This document shows positions 1-11,789 of a stretch of 22,254 bases of DNA, one piece after another (within the stretch, counting starts at the first letter, position 1; each line of letters begins with the position of its first letter). Source of the DNA: Carex sylvatica (Eukaryota; Streptophyta; Magnoliopsida; Poales; Cyperaceae); NCBI GenBank assembly GCA_964058845.1, contig CAXKVR010000604.1:1-22254 (forward strand), written 5' to 3'. The notes beneath the pieces are model-generated. The model did not search any database. It was not told the origin of the DNA and saw only the letters and a program-made list of their open reading frames with translations. A program made the position numbers and the translations under genes.

Positions 1-1875
1 TTGCTAGTTTTGGATTGGATTGGCACGAGAAATTTGGAGAGAGGTGCATGTGAGAGGTTAGCTGGATTATTCACGTGAGGAGATCGAATTTTTGTTTTTA
101 GAGAATCAAGTTTGGAGTTTGTGAAGCCGAATTAATAAGTTCCCTTCGTTGAGTATTGATTCTTTGCTTTTAGGATGTATTTAGAAAAGACAAGTTGTAG
201 ACAAAGGTTTGAATTTTGGCAAAAGCAAGATAAGATTAAAAAAAAAAATGAAGATATATAGGCCCACAAATTTGCCATTGCCAAAGAATATATATATATA
301 TGTTTTAATTAATATAAATAGAGAGCCATCCATGCATATTGATTGCCAGTCAAATTGGCTAACGCAAGGTATTAATTCAAGAACAAGTTAATCATATCAT
401 AAAAGGTAATCCTAACATACAACTTATATATATATATATGTACATCCAATATTATTGTACAACAAATGGATAGGATTTCATCATGATAAAGATATATATA
501 TTTTGTAATCTCAAATAAAGGGAAAGAATATATGCAAAGGTGATAGCACCTTCTATATATATGTGTGCTTTTCTTTGCACAGAGAGATTGTCAATCTGAA
601 AATAAAAAAGCTAATTAACCTTTCTTCTTCCCTTTTCACATTTCCTTATCATTTTTTAATGTTTCTGAAACAGAGGAACATATATATTATAGGCTTGATC
701 TAATTGCGGAATCAAGATCGATATTACACGTACCCAAGCTTAATTTGTTCCATGCATGCATCTTATATAAGATAATTCAAATATGCGATTTGAACATTTC
801 CTTGCCAATTCTCCCTAACAAATTAATAATAGGGAATGGACTCAGAATTCAATGATCCTAGAGATCATGTAACATAACGGAAATTTATCCGTTTAATTTG
901 TTCGTGTCCGTATAACAGATATATACACACACACACACACACATATTCGTAAATATATTATCAATGTCTATAAATAAATTATTTGTACTTGTTTCCATTT
1001 CGTGTCCGTTCATTAAAATTAATTTTTGTACAGTAGTTTGCCCTGTACAATTCGTATATTTTTAACAAAGCAACATAACGCAAAATAAAAAATAAAAAAA
1101 AATAAAAAATGCTACAACGTACTTTCCATTCCTATAAAATTTCATACTTCAAAAATAATATTTTGGAGTTAGTAGTTATCCTTATGATGCATTAATTACT
1201 AGCTCCTTCAAAATGGTCGTACTACCGTATTAATTAATTAATATGTTAAATTGATATCGTATATGATAAACTTTACCAATTCTGAATTCTGATCCGCATA
1301 TCTAGTTTTGGAATCAGCGATGGATCCCCAGCTAGGTTCAATTGGGCTGAAAACCTGAAATTCTTTTTTTACCACTGATGAATTAGCATATATTTTTAGT
1401 CATATATATTTTTTTTTTTTCATTTTTAGCTTTTTTTTTCTTAAGTTGTGAATCCCTGTTTAGAGGAATATGTTATTTTGGTTGATATATTTAGGGCTAC
1501 ACAAAAAGTTCGTAGTTTGTGATTAGATTTGAGTTTGATTCGCGGGCTATTTAGGTTCAAATCTCAAATAATGCAACTAATGAATTCAACCATCAATTTT
1601 TTAATAATGCAGAACCAAACTTATATCAGAGCTCAAAATTATTAATATAATGGTAATTTATAATAAGAAAAAATTTCAGCAGTGTAACAAATTAATAATG
1701 GAATAATTTCCACTGACTAGGTTCATGCCGTGATTTTAATTAATCCAGCAGCATAAAAGGTAAGGGAGTCTTAAGCTGGTCAATAATTCATCAGTGTGAA
1801 TTTGTAAAAAGTAAAAGGAAACCATGTGAATTTTGTTATGCAAGAAAAAACTAATGCATAAACTACCGGTATAAC
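1..1875. other. AT-rich intergenic DNA, no gene seen
   Basis: No coding block, splice-phased exon pair or RNA gene could be recognised on either strand. The stretch is very AT-rich with several (TA)n runs (about 289-300 and 427-439), A- and T-homopolymers and one (AC)n microsatellite. The only open frame of note is about 60 codons of low complexity with no recognisable motif and is not called. An RY-type CATGCATGCA (751-760) lies just before a TATATAA (764-770), but no coding sequence follows it. Confidence 0.6.
925..942. repeat. (AC)9 microsatellite
   Basis: Nine perfect AC units directly follow a short AT-alternating run. It is a simple sequence repeat in intergenic DNA with no gene beside it. 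Confidence 0.9.
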
Positions 1876-2065
1876 TAGGGTTGTCAAAAAAAAAATTGTA
1901 GTTTGTAATTCGATTGACTTCTATTCAAAAAATTATAGTTCGAAATTAATTCTATACGAAATTAGTTTGTTATGAAATAAATCAAACTAATTCAATTCGA
2001 ATCTTATTCAAATTTAAACTCAAACTAGGGTAATTTTGATTTGGTTCGATTCATTTGCAGCTCTA
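1876..2065. mobile_element. possible hAT-type miniature element
   Basis: The stretch starts TAGGGTTGTCAAA and ends TTTGCAGCTCTA, which are imperfect inverted termini (TAGGGTTG against TAGAGCTG, both running into CAAA). Short hAT-derived plant elements commonly begin TAGGG.TG.CAAA. The interior is AT-rich with repeated TTCGAAT/ATTCGAA-like words and no coding capacity. A convincing 8-bp target duplication is not visible, so the borders and class are tentative. Confidence 0.35.
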
Positions 2066-2217
2066 GATGTATTGATGTAAGACGTTCATTTATATTAATA
2101 CAAACACCTTTGGCAGCCACTGCCAAGTTTTTCAAAAGAGAGAGAATACATCATACTGTTTTCATTTTCTTTTTACGATCTATAAATACTTTGCCATGTC
2201 AAGCCTAATGTGTCGTA

Positions 2218-2232
2218 TTACAAGTTACTTTT
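2218..2232. repeat. target-site duplication of the LINE, 3'-end copy
   Basis: TTACAAGTTACTTTT here matches exactly the 15 bases at 4545-4559. This copy merges with the T-run (2229-2241) that is the element's poly-A tail read from the plus strand, so its inner limit is uncertain by a few bases. Confidence 0.85.
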
Positions 2233-2359
2233 TTTTTTTTTGATATCCAAGTAATGACTACCAGGTGTACAAAAATAGATGTGATTACAACTTCAAAAAG
2301 CTAAAAACGAAAATAAAATAAAATACACAATCTCAATGAATATGAAGTGAACCTCTGCA

Positions 2360-4280
2360 ACACTTGAACCACATTGCAGTCTCTTCTTTGATATCATGTG
2401 CCAATAGCCACGGAGGTTTCCATTGGCGACCAAAAATACATGCATTTCGCTGCTTCTATACTCCCCAAAGAACAGCCATAATACAAGTCATCCATACCCG
2501 TTTAGATTCTTTGATCAACAGCTTATATCGGCTCCAAGAGGCTTCCCACAACCTATCTACTGATTCATCTAACTGCACTAATTGACCCATACTTGATCAT
2601 ACTTGTCTAGCATAATTACATTGGAAAAACAGATGGAAAGAAGTTTCAACCAAGTTCGTGGAGCACATCACACAAGCCATATCACAATTGAAACTCATTC
2701 TTACCATATTATCATGCGTAAGTATTTTGTCATGAAGCAACAAACAAGTAAAAAAATTCACATTTGAAGGAGCAAAAGCCTGCTATAGCTGTGCATGTTT
2801 CCACTACTCACAGCCCCCAATGAGAAGAATAGAGTAGATAGAGGCTGATGTGTACTGTCCATTACCACTCCACCTCCAGTACAGAGCATCACTTGAATCA
2901 TTTAGATGTGGAAAATCATCTATTGAATGAGATAAAACAAATGGCCATCTAGTAAGCATCTCTTTCAAAGAAATACACTGTTTAATCGGTCTTTGCAAGC
3001 CATCTTTAATGAATCTAATAGGTGACAACCGAGTCATACCAATAGGAGACCCTAACTCCCTCTCCAACAGTCCAAACCGCAGACCAATGAAATAAAGGTT
3101 TAATTTTAATCAATTGATTCCAAAAAAATGATCCATTTGCCATCCAAACTGCTGGACCATCAAAAGAGTGCATACCTCTTAGAGAAGAAGCAATAATTGT
3201 CCATAGGCTATTTCTGTCAGAGTACAATTTCCACCACCAATGCAAAAGTAAACATGTGTTTCGGATTGATAAATTAGGTAAACATAATCCATCATATTTA
3301 GCTGGCAGACAACAAATTTCTTAATTCAGAAGGTGAACCCCTCTACGTTGACCCACCATTCTGCCCCATAAAAAATTACGGCACATTTGCTCAATTTTAC
3401 CAATTACCCATTTCGGCATAAAGAAGGAGGTCATCATGTAAATTGGAACACTAGTAAGAACTGATTTAATGAGTTGAATGCGACCCCCCCCTTGTTAAAA
3501 ATTTACCTTGCCATTTTCTCTAACAGTGGGACATATGCTTGCCTATTCAGCTTAAGAATAGTTAAAGGCATATCCAGATATGACATAGGCATGGCCGCTT
3601 AAGAACATCCAAGAACTATAGCAGCCCTTCTAATCTGATTATAGGAGAGATTAATAGGAAAAAAAAAAGAGCTTTTATCATAATTTATATGTAAGCCCGA
3701 AACCTAAGCAAAAAGCATTATGGTTAACTTGAGAGTCACAAGAGTGGTTGTATCAGCTGTAGATACTATTGCCGTATCATCAGCATATTGGAAAGGTAAG
3801 ATCGGGGCCTTGATTTTCCTTGAGATAGAAGATGATAAAAGAAGACCTGATTTTTCCAATATTTTTTGAAGAACATCAATAGCTAGAATAAACAACATAG
3901 GTGACAATGGGTCTCCTGGACGGAGACCTTGCTTGTGTTGGAAATACCGAGACCTGACCATTTAAAATAATCTGGGAAGATGATGTATTTAACAGGACCC
4001 GAATCCAATCAAGCCATCTATTCGAGAACCCCCTAGCTTCCATTACCCGAAATAAAAAATCCTAACTCACCGAGTCGAAAGCCTTTGCAAAATTAATTTT
4101 CAGAAAAATACTGTTCACCTTTGTTTGAGACATATGCTACAGCACCTCACGTAAAGCAACAAATTTTTCAGAAATTTACCGCCCTTTTATGAAAGTAGTT
4201 TGGTTGATCGAGATTAAATCAGACAAGAATTTAGCTAACCTTTTTGCCAACATCTTAGAGATATGTAAAAAGCCGGGTTA
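2360..4280 (-). pseudogene. LINE ORF2 remnant: reverse transcriptase C-terminal half and zf-RVT
   Basis: Decayed coding sequence for the reverse transcriptase of a plant LINE. In order on the minus strand: an ISKMLAKRLAKFLSDLIS block followed by INQTTFIKG (about 4190-4265), motif A as FLKINFAKAFDSV (about 4070-4110), QGLRPGDPLSPMLF (about 3900-3935), motif C as FQYADDTAIV (about 3765-3795), the thumb/connection region with FLWGRMVGQRRGVHL (about 3340-3385), and a zf-RVT-like C..C...E..FHLFFQC segment (about 2610-2680). Stops and frame changes occur throughout, including one just after motif A. The first Asp of motif A, normally catalytic, reads Asn. No function is expected. Confidence 0.88.
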
Positions 4281-4489
4281 TTGGGGGTTCCATGGGTGGA
4301 AGGTCTGTTATATGAAGAAGTTTTTGCAGAGGTTGGTGGAGAAGAGGATGGTTGGCGTACCATGTCGGCAAAGGTAGGTTTGGTGTGAAAAGACTTGAAG
4401 AGTTGAGCCAGCGGTGAAGAAGCCGAGTTGCTACTGGAAGCGGTGGGTTTCCGTCGAGTAACCAATCGTTATTCACCTTCTGTCGCCAT
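4280..4489 (-). pseudogene. LINE ORF1 N-terminal remnant
   Basis: An ATG at 4489-4487 opens MATEGE and meets a TAA at codon seven (4471-4469). The same frame then continues open for about 60 codons with a Ser/Pro/Thr-rich sequence containing KPTFADMVRQPSSS. An F-A-D-x-V block near the start of a Ser/Pro-rich leader is typical of plant LINE ORF1 (RNA-binding, gag-like) proteins. The frame is then interrupted by the deletion join to reverse transcriptase sequence. The ORF1 identity rests on this short motif and on position. Confidence 0.65.
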
Positions 4490-4544
4490 TCTTCCGACCG
4501 ATGAAATCGATGTAACTGCTTAACCTTGGAAGTAACTTGCGAGT

Positions 4545-4559
4545 TTACAAGTTACTTTT
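4545..4559. repeat. target-site duplication of the LINE, 5'-end copy
   Basis: This is the second exact copy of TTACAAGTTACTTTT, directly outside the 5' end of the minus-strand LINE. Its CAAGTTACTT is also the reverse complement of AAGTAACTTG at 4530-4539, just inside the element. Confidence 0.85.
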
Positions 4560-5134
4560 CTCATACTTCAACTTTTCGAATTGGGTGGAATTATCATAAA
4601 ACAAAAGTTTCTAAATTATAAGGTTGTGCTAGAAATAGACTCATCAATATACGTTAATTTGCGAACTACACAATTCAAATTAGAATTTCATATCTCTACA
4701 CCTCTTATTTCAAAGTAGTGATCTTAATTATGTATATGAAATGCCTCATTATTTTACATTAGAGATTTCTAAAGTAATTGGCATACTAAAGTTAGTTAAT
4801 AAGCTTTTCAATCATATACAGTGCTCCTCAGAATGTGCTTATAAAATATATTAATTACCGAGTAAAAATTCCAAATAAATGGAGGTATTATATATAAAGC
4901 AACAATAATTTATATGTAGAAAAACTATATTCTCAATAATTCACATGCATTCAAAATTTGACCAACAACTTATTTCCTAACTATGTGTAGAACAACTCTA
5001 TTCTCAATTGTAAAATAAATGAGCACTCAAAAATTAAACAGCAACATAATCATTAAATAGATATGAACACTGTTTTAAAAAAAATAAAAATAATAAAGCT
5101 TTCTTGGAAAGCAGAGGAAGCGAACAACACATCG
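4560..5134. other. AT-rich intergenic DNA downstream of the PHD/GNAT gene
   Basis: There is no coding block. It lies 3' of the minus-strand gene stop codon and should contain that gene's 3' UTR and poly-A site near its right end. It also formed the LINE insertion target. Only scattered A/T runs are seen. Confidence 0.6.
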
Positions 5135-7270
5135 TCAGATGGAGCGAACTTTTTTAACGCATAAAGTACAACCTGTAAAGGTTAATATATTATGCTTGAC
5201 CAAGTCTAGCAACTCTTTCTCCTGTAATGGATTGAAACCAAAAGAGTAGCTCCAAATCGGCAGCTGCTCTTTAGTTGATGAAAGTATTATTCTTTCAACC
5301 TTGAGCACCCTCAAAAGCTGAAAAGAAAGAAGAAGAAGATGAAAATTGATTTTTAGAAAGTTGAACTGTAAAAGCCATGCAGGTACTAAAACTAGCGTGA
5401 AAAATCCAATTTCTAGGTCTAATTTGGGAAGAATTAAAATAAAATGGACTATAATGCAATTTTTAGATATCAACCAGTGCTGGTCATCAGGTTCTACTAG
5501 AGAACAGCACAAAAATGCAAGCTTGTTAATTTCATGCTATTCCAGCCAGAATTTAGATTTTGTTCTTTTCAACAACAAAAAAAATCAAAACAGAAGTCTA
5601 ATCAATCTGTTTTAAGTCAAATTCCAGTCAGTTCCAAAAGTGAAGAAATGCAACAAAATTTTGTAGTTGCATTCCAGAAGTGTTATGTTCCAATGCTTTC
5701 ATTTCTGTTCTTTTTTAGTTTTAGTGAAAATTAACAGTGGCTTAATCTGAGAGTTATGACAATATAAGGAATAAAAGGATTATATATAGAAAGAATACAT
5801 TCTCTAGTTCTATCATAAGGTGGTGGCATATCCCCTGGCGACGATACTTTAGACGTGTGCACACAAATGGCAACTCTGCTATCTTTCCTCCACGAATCCT
5901 GTTAAGTTAGAAATTACCACAAAATTATATAAGGATGCCAAAATTGAGATGATAATGCAATTTCAAATATGAAAAGTACCTGAGGGTAGCCGCTGCTACA
6001 ATTTCATCCTCTTTCTCCAGAATGATAGTGTAGAATCCTTTAAATTGATGCGACTAAGATTGGACCTGTTAGAACAAAATGTCTTTTTAGTATTTGACCA
6101 AAAAGGGAAATTCTAAACAATTAAAGAGAATATATTTGCTAAACAAGATTTTGTTCTAAACCAAATAAAACACATAACATTATAGTTACTACGAGACGCA
6201 TCGATTCATCTTAGTTTGCCATCTTCCTTGGTTAACTCTTGATAAGTGAGATACATATTTGCTTAGCCATGTCAGTGAATTATTTACTGTCTTTAATAAA
6301 AAAAATTAAGAAGACACTAAATACTAGGGTATTATATCACAAAAAATATATCCTCATTTAAACAAAATAATATAGCAAAAGTAAAAAAGGTAGGAATACT
6401 TACTCTCTATTAAATATCAAATCAGAAATTACGTCGCTATTAGTTCGCTGCTCTGTCAATGGCATAAAGCATTCGTGTATGACTTCTTCTGCAAGACATA
6501 GTTTGGCATTCTGCTCTGCCATTAGCTCAGGTTGCAAGTTTGCAGTTAGGTCCTGAGCACACCTTGAATATTTCAATATGCTCCAGGTAAGACCTTCAGC
6601 TGAGGGGGAGATCGAGATCTTTTTGCCAATTAGGCTCCCCAGCATTTTTTCCACCTGCACCCAAGTTTCTAGAATATCATAACAACATTTTACATTTTTA
6701 TATTCATTGACTCTTGAGTTCATTCTGTGCAGTACCCAAGGGAAGTGTGCACCACCTTTGGTTTGTCAAGAATTTAGTCAAAAGACAAAGTAAAAAGAAG
6801 ATAATAAATGACATACAGGCAATCAAAGGAAATGATGGAATTATAAAGTTCATTATAGGCAACAGCATATTTCTACCAGTATAGTTCATCATAACAGGGT
6901 TGACAAGGGAACTCTATGTTATAGGGCCCAGATCCAACAACAAAAATTGCATCGCAGTAAACAAGCCTTCTTACAAATTCACTGGTAAGATAGATAAAAA
7001 AATGGAAAATAGAAGAAATGTCCAGAAAATATGAATGAAAAGAAGAAAAATGAGATCGACTTTGAATTACCTCACAACATTGGCTACTACAAAACCATGG
7101 TTCAGTCAAGCAAAACGTCAGGCCCTGACAGCCTTCTGTAATGCATCCAATGTGAACTATTATGATGCAAAAATAAAGAATGTTAGAACTAAGAATGACT
7201 GTATTTTTAGTACAAATACCATAAAAAATAGATAATATTTGAATACATTTAATAGGTGAGCGAAATGTAC

Positions 7271-7711
7271 ATCTGCCTTCACATTGCTCGCAATAGACCA
7301 CTGCGGCTTTGTTGCACAAATCATTTGAATTGGCTTTATAAAGCCCTGAACTGCAAACCCGGCAGCAGCAGAAAGGACATCAATAGTGTTTAAGAATTTT
7401 CTAATTTAGGAAAAATAAAACAACCAAAAGAGAGGGTTAATTTACACTCAACCAATATTATAAAGAAAAAAAATCAAGTGTTTCACTACATTAATGGAAT
7501 GGATTTAAACCAAGAGCAATATGCAATATGTGGATGATCAATATCCAAAATGGTACAATACCATATCTAGTACAATAAAATACAATTAAATAATAATTAC
7601 CTTCAAGCCAACACAAGAAGAATGAAAAGCTGAGGGACAATTACAACATTTGACAAGAAGACCATCATGGTGGCAGGCTGAGCATATCACATCACTGTCA
7701 TTGTTATGATT
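7271..7711 (-). other. PHD finger coding segment across two exons of the disrupted gene
   Basis: Reading DVICSACHHDGLLVKC then CNCPSAFHSSCVGLK to the donor at 7600, and continuing phase 0 at 7400 with KILKHY-stop-CPFCCCRVC, gives all eight zinc ligands of a C4HC3 PHD finger in normal spacing. The codon that should be the conserved Trp before C-P-x-C is TGA. Downstream CNKAAVVYCEQCEGR continues in exon 4 as FHIGC..EGC, a second His/Cys-rich module usual in this family. PHD fingers of this class bind histone H3 tails. Confidence 0.85.
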
Positions 7712-10087
7712 ATCACTTTCTTCCAACTGCATATCCAAGATTGCATGTCTCCATTGCATCCACAAGGCACTTCAGGAGAGATCTTCCATCCCTTAAGTAG
7801 ATATTTGCTAGAGGTCCCCCAAAGCTTGCTCCTCTGACATGCAACTCAAAGTTTATGGCACTGAAAGTCTTGCTGCAACAGATGCACTTTATACCGTTGG
7901 AAGTTATAACTCCATTTTTTGGTAAAGTTCATGTATCTATATGACACTCTAGTCCTGGGCATCACCAGATTTTTGTTTATTAAAAGAGAGATGATTGTTT
8001 TTGAACATGTTAAGGGAGAATTTGTGCTATTCGATTCAGCTTCACAATAAAAATTAGAATTTCCCTTTGATTTTGTGAGTTTCTTCCTCGCTTTAATCAG
8101 ATTTGCAGGATCTCTATCTCTAATCTTTCTCTTCTTGGATCTCCCCTGGTGATATTTCAGTGCAGCACATTGAGAGTGATGCTTTCTCTTTGGATCATTT
8201 GATCCATATTTCATAAGAACATAAGTAGAGGATTCTGAAGTTTCACCTACTATATTTCTCTCTTGAATGATTGTTGTGGCATCTCCACTTGCAGGGAAAG
8301 CAGCTTCCATCAGATATGCCTTATAAGCTTGTAAGAGAGAACCGAAGGACTTGCCAAATGGTGACCGGTAATAAACCCTTCTTGTACTTTTTATGCACAT
8401 GGTCCATCTAGCCAACAATAAATGCCTTTTAGCATCTAACTTCACATTAGAAGGAGCAATATATCCTTTTTGGTTACTCCTAATGCATTCAATGTATTCT
8501 CTTATTGACTCTGGTGGGTACTCCGGCTGGATAACATTAGTAACTGAATCCCTATTTAAGCCCAGCTGATTCCCTTCATTGCCAATCGGTTGCTGAGAGT
8601 GTATATAGTCTCCAGTTGGTTTGTTAGCCTCTAGCTTGCCACAATCAATATGCAGGTGCCCTAATTGCTCCTTAATTTGCACCAGTAGGTTCTCTGGCAA
8701 GATATTGTCAATGAGCACACTCTCAGTTAAGAGTACAGTATTTTCACCATTTTCCTCTGGAGTTCCCAAATTTGGATCATCTCCATTTGAACCTGACTGG
8801 TCATCTCTCCAGGAGTGTAACCCACTTGCAAATTCATCAAAAACCTCCCTCAGGGAGTAGTAGGTTTTACCCTTCGGCGAGTGGTATCGATACTGGGTCA
8901 CGGGCCGGTTGGTATCCCTCTTGTACTTAACAATCCAACCCAGATGCAAGAGATGTTTTCTCACTGTGTCCCTCGTGACATCTTCATAGTTAGCACCTTG
9001 TGTCAACACAGAGGAAAACACTGGAATCAGGTTGACTGGGTTCCATGTGCTTGTTGGTCCATAAGGTCTTTTATTTTTTTTATTCTCTGACATACCCCCT
9101 GTAACCACAGCACAAATGGCGATTTCCTGAGGAGGGCCTGCCTTCCCTGCGAGGTACTCTTCACAGGCCTTGATGAATGAGTTATAACGTGTACCCTCAG
9201 CTGAAACAAAGTATTTTGCACCCCCTTCAGGTCTCCATAAATTGCCAATCCACTGACTTGAGGTGGGGCCGTGCAATGTCAGATTTCTCTTTCAAGATTT
9301 GATTTAAGTTACCTGCTCGGCTGCAGCTCCTGTTATTATAGGCTTCAACGAAATCAGATACACTACCCCAAAATGTCCCTGACTGTACTGATGTGAAAGT
9401 TGTCAAGAGAGCTAGCTGAGGCATCAGAATTGGTACAAGATAAAACCATTCATCACGTGTCCCACTGGTCCATGCACCAATTTTTGAGACAAAATAAGTG
9501 TGGGACTTTGCTATGTCCCACAACTGCTGCATCGTCCTGCACAAACTGGCTCTCTCTAGGTTTGCCTCAAGAGCTTCTAGAAACTTCCACCTTACACGTG
9601 TGGTCCACTCGCCAGTGATCTCATTCCAATCTGAAGATAGGCTGAGATTTTGAAGCGACATAGACTCTTCAATCCCCAAATCAGGAAAGAACACATTTCT
9701 CTATGTGGTTTGTGCAGAATGGTGATTCGAGTGATCAAGGATGATACCTTCCCAGTGCACATTTTCTTCGCATGCATCGACACACATTCCATAGGTTGCT
9801 TCAGATGGCTGGATCGGGAGGCGGCATGCACATAGGCGTATATTGTTCCTCATCGAGGTCTGAGGAGAATCTTCATGTGGTTCTGAATTAAGAAGCTGAG
9901 AGAAGGACATATGCAAAATGCCATCTATTGCAGGTGAAACAGGTACAGGTTCAACTATGTTGGGTGATTGGGGATGGTCGCTTTGGAAGAGGTACTCATA
10001 CTTCACAATGCGCTGGAGTGGCTTCGTATCGATTACCATGACACGATGCCAGCAACCTTGTATCCCCATCTCCAAAGAATTACGTAC

Positions 10088-11789
10088 CTAAAAAGTAATA
10101 TATAAACTACCCAGGTTAATTAATTAGTAGTTCAGATTCTATATATATATTGAATTCAGCAGTTCATTCGTAATAGAATTATATGTATCATGATATGCTT
10201 AATAATAATAATAAAAATGTGAAAGACTTAACACATCAAGAATATTATCTTATTTATTCACTGATTACTCCTCTTCAAATAATCAATATATAGATTACAC
10301 AAATCTCAAGATGTGATTGAAGCAGGGGTGTGCAAACGAATCAAATATTAATTATTTGTCTGTATTCATGTATGTATTTTAATTTTTGCAGATTCAAATA
10401 TTTGGATACATATTATTTATGAATACAGATAAGGATATGATTACACAGATAAATATACAGATACCATTTCAATTTCAGAAGTGGATACAAATACGAATAA
10501 TTATTCGTACCCATTATCAAAACAAATCATTGGTATTGAAACAAATTTTTTCCTAATATTTCATTTTTTTTTTGCAAATATAATATTAATATATCATTAT
10601 CAAACAAATTATAATCCTCCATATATAGCAACCAAATTGTTGTGGTACAAGAAAATTGATTTTTCTTAAAAAAAAATTATTGGAGTAGTTATAGCGTACA
10701 CCCATTCAATGTTTCCGGAAAAAAAAATGAAAACCTTAAATTAAAAAATTAAAATCATTCTGATATTTAAGTCAATTTGAAATTCAATTATTAGTTTATC
10801 ACAAAATCGCTAAAATTACACCCTTAAAAAATTTAAAATTGTTAGATGGAATACATCATTCAAATTGATTATAATATGATTAAATGTGATATTTAAGAAA
10901 TGAAAATACTTATACATAATTATTTTTCTAATTTGAATAATGTTTGATATTATCAAAATATCAAATTAATAGATATAGTTTTGAAAATATTTCATACCAT
11001 GGAAGTACTAGCAAAGTAGGTTGTGCACTTTAATTTAGGTTCAATTATTGATCTGGTGATTCAGCTTAGTTTTAGTTTATTAATGCTTGAAAATATTTCG
11101 TATTTGATACTACTATAGTACTATATTAGTTTTCATGATACATTATAGTTAACACCAAACTACAGAAAATCAAATTTGTGAAAAAAAAACACAATTTACT
11201 TATTTTCATAAAATTAAAAAGGGCCTAACAGTTGGACAACTATTCCTTCAATTAAATTATAGATTGTTTCCTTTGAAAAGAATTAATTAGGTTTAGAAGA
11301 AAAAATAAGGAAAATATTAATTAGGGGTAAAAGTGGTATAACTGTAAAAAGTTGGATTGAGTGCTGAATATTTGAAAACTAGACGTAATACCCTAGCTAG
11401 TAAAACCCTAGTGTTAGTGCTAAAACAAACGAAACCTAGTAAAAACTTGCAACTGTTGAAGGAATTCATAACATTAGAGGGCATTATTAATTAAGGGAGA
11501 CGAGGAATTTGATGAGAAATGGCAAATCGTACCAAAATGTACATCGAGAGTACCAATTCACACGGAAAAATAAAAAATAAATAAAAGAAAAGAAAGAAAG
11601 AGCATATATATTTTTATCTTAATTAAGAGAATTTAGATAATGGGAGTACGTATTAGAAAATTAAAAATAATGAAAATAAAGAACAAACATGCTTAATTAA
11701 TTAGTCTTACCATGACATGGAAAATGGGGGTCTTTAAGGGAGAAACAGAATGATCTTTCGAGAAAATCAATCAAATTAGTTTAACTAAC
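10088..11789 (-). other. long first intron of the PHD/GNAT gene
   Basis: Donor CGAG/GTTAGT and acceptor TTTTTAG/GTACGT join MMKKLVVGQHVE to VRNSLEMGIQGCWH in phase 0, which rebuilds one Agenet-like strand. The 1.7 kb intron is very AT-rich and has no coding block. Near 10324 the motif CAGGGGTGTGCAAACG resembles a hAT-type terminus. A weak inverted partner (GCGTACACCC, 10694-10703) may mark its other end, but no target duplication was found. Confidence 0.75.

Larger units (their letters stand above)
2233..4544 (-). mobile_element. internally deleted LINE (plant L1-type non-LTR retroelement)
   Basis: A minus-strand non-LTR retroelement copy of about 2.3 kb. It is bounded by a 15-bp direct target duplication and ends in a poly-A tail (T-run at 2229-2241). 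Plant L1-type elements are usually about 6 kb and encode ORF1 and an endonuclease-RT ORF2. Here the 5' leader and first ~65 codons of ORF1 are followed directly by the RT fingers region, so the rest of ORF1, the whole endonuclease and the start of RT are missing. The join lies near 4275-4290. Because both ends and the duplication are present, the deletion is internal and not ordinary 5' truncation. The copy is non-autonomous and its frames are broken. Confidence 0.9.

Noticed and set aside
209..391. 60-codon plus-strand open frame
   Set aside because: Low-complexity Lys/Ile-rich translation, AT-repeat DNA, no motif, no exon partner.
751..770. RY element plus TATA as a seed-type promoter
   Set aside because: No coding sequence follows within the window; both words are expected by chance in AT-rich DNA.
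2364..2585. 73-codon plus-strand open frame
   Set aside because: Antisense shadow of the LINE zf-RVT region on the minus strand.
5346..5734. Two overlapping plus-strand open frames
   Set aside because: They lie opposite the last intron of the minus-strand PHD/GNAT gene and show no motif.
8621..9090. Plus-strand open frames opposite the large exon
   Set aside because: Antisense shadows of the conserved minus-strand coding sequence.
9257..9312. A 56-nt intron to explain the first frameshift of the PHD/GNAT gene
   Set aside because: A GTAACT donor and an AG exist, but the length is below usual plant introns and the phases do not restore the downstream frame.
9701..9747. A 47-nt intron ending CATAG to remove the in-frame TAG
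   Set aside because: Too short for a plant intron, and no functional donor context.
10324..10705. Second hAT-like miniature element in the long intron
   Set aside because: The left end looks right (CAGGGGTGTGCAAAC), but the right end matches only about 8 bases and no 8-bp duplication is visible; kept only as a remark on the intron.
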